Shown here: in pieces, positions 63,544-64,000 of the stretch
Layout of the letters: each line of letters opens with the position of its first letter
How positions within the stretch are numbered: position 1 is the first letter of the stretch
Assembly (NCBI RefSeq): GCF_021917145.1
Contig: NC_061072.1
Coordinates: 11,437,151 to 11,501,150 of the forward strand
Direction of reading: 5' to 3'
From: Hypomesus transpacificus
Taxonomy: Eukaryota; Chordata; Actinopteri; Osmeriformes; Osmeridae
Length of the DNA stretch: 64,000 nucleotides
Program-made: the position numbers and the translations under genes
Notes under the pieces: model-generated
What the model was told of the DNA's origin: nothing
The model's input: the letters and a program-made list of their open reading frames with translations, nothing else
Database searches by the model: none

Positions 63544-63573
63544 CTTACTAAACACTGTTAAGTGTTTAGTAAG
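63544..63573. repeat. perfect 13-bp inverted repeat
   Basis: CTTACTAAACACT, a 4-base loop GTTA, then its exact reverse complement. No T-run follows, and it is not next to a gene. Confidence 0.95.
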
Positions 63574-64000
63574 AATGATCAATATTGTTGTCTGTGTAAT
63601 GTGATAAGATAATGTGTGATGTGATATTCCTTTGCATCTTTCTGATGGTGCTGTCAAGACATTTCATATGTCATATTCGTTCCAGGTTAAGTAATTGACT
63701 GGCCAGGCTAGTGTTGGTTCCACAGAAGTAACTTCAATTTCAGCCTGGTCAGCACATCGTACATGACACTATGCTGAGTGGTTATAGAGTGTTCCGTCAG
63801 GTGACCAACATGGCTGACACAATCAGACAGCATGACCATCGGAGGTGGACAAGGGGCCCTCAAACTAATCCTAGTCTACTACTCAGCAGACATGCTGAAA
63901 TCAGTCCTCTTGCCTCTCACAGACACACAGACACACACACTTTGTCTCTCCAGCTATTTGCATACATTATTATATTCTCAAACACACGACCTTTGAGACA

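Larger units (their letters stand above)
58130..64000. other. hhex 3' flank, no gene recognised
   Basis: Apart from simple repeats and the 30-bp duplication, most of 59.4-61.9 kb is unique and repeat-free. It could hold hhex enhancers, but no coding exon is recognised. An 88-codon minus-strand frame at 62105-62371 has ordinary composition but no recognisable domain and no convincing splice sites. Confidence 0.5.

Overview
The window is vertebrate nuclear DNA, almost certainly from a teleost fish. It has spliced genes with GT-AG introns, very many (GT)n, (GA)n and (CT)n microsatellites, tRNA-derived SINEs with an L2-like tail of the kind common in euteleosts, and hAT-like non-autonomous DNA transposons. 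The species cannot be named from the sequence alone.

Four protein-coding genes are supported. From left to right they are grem2 (minus strand, one coding exon, 1227-1727), rgs7 (minus strand, 15 constant coding exons plus tail exons, about 12.4-44.3 kb, with an untranslated first exon near 45.05-45.24 kb), fh (minus strand, 10 exons, 47319-52988) and hhex (plus strand, 4 exons, 55257-57849). For every internal coding exon I placed acceptor and donor and checked that the phases join into one reading frame. The fh model gives 503 residues and the hhex model 279 residues.

Layout: 0-12 kb holds grem2 and a gene-poor, repeat-rich interval that includes a hAT-type MITE, a three-part palindrome and a SINE. 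12-45 kb is rgs7, whose introns are full of simple repeats; its first intron (29.7-44.2 kb) is the largest. 45-47 kb is the rgs7/fh spacer. 47-53 kb is fh. 53-55.3 kb is the divergent fh/hhex spacer. 58-64 kb is hhex 3' flank with no recognised gene.

The genes are not an operon-like system. Grem2 is a secreted BMP antagonist, Rgs7 a neuronal G-protein regulator, Fh a TCA-cycle enzyme and Hhex a homeobox repressor. The grem2-rgs7-fh order and orientation match human 1q43. The neighbour hhex is unexpected from the human map, where HHEX lies on 10q23. Other points worth checking are an apparent one-base frameshift in an rgs7 C-terminal exon, (TG)n tracts serving as the 3' splice-site region of two rgs7 exons, and a palindrome with a template-switch signature. 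I saw no novel multi-gene system.
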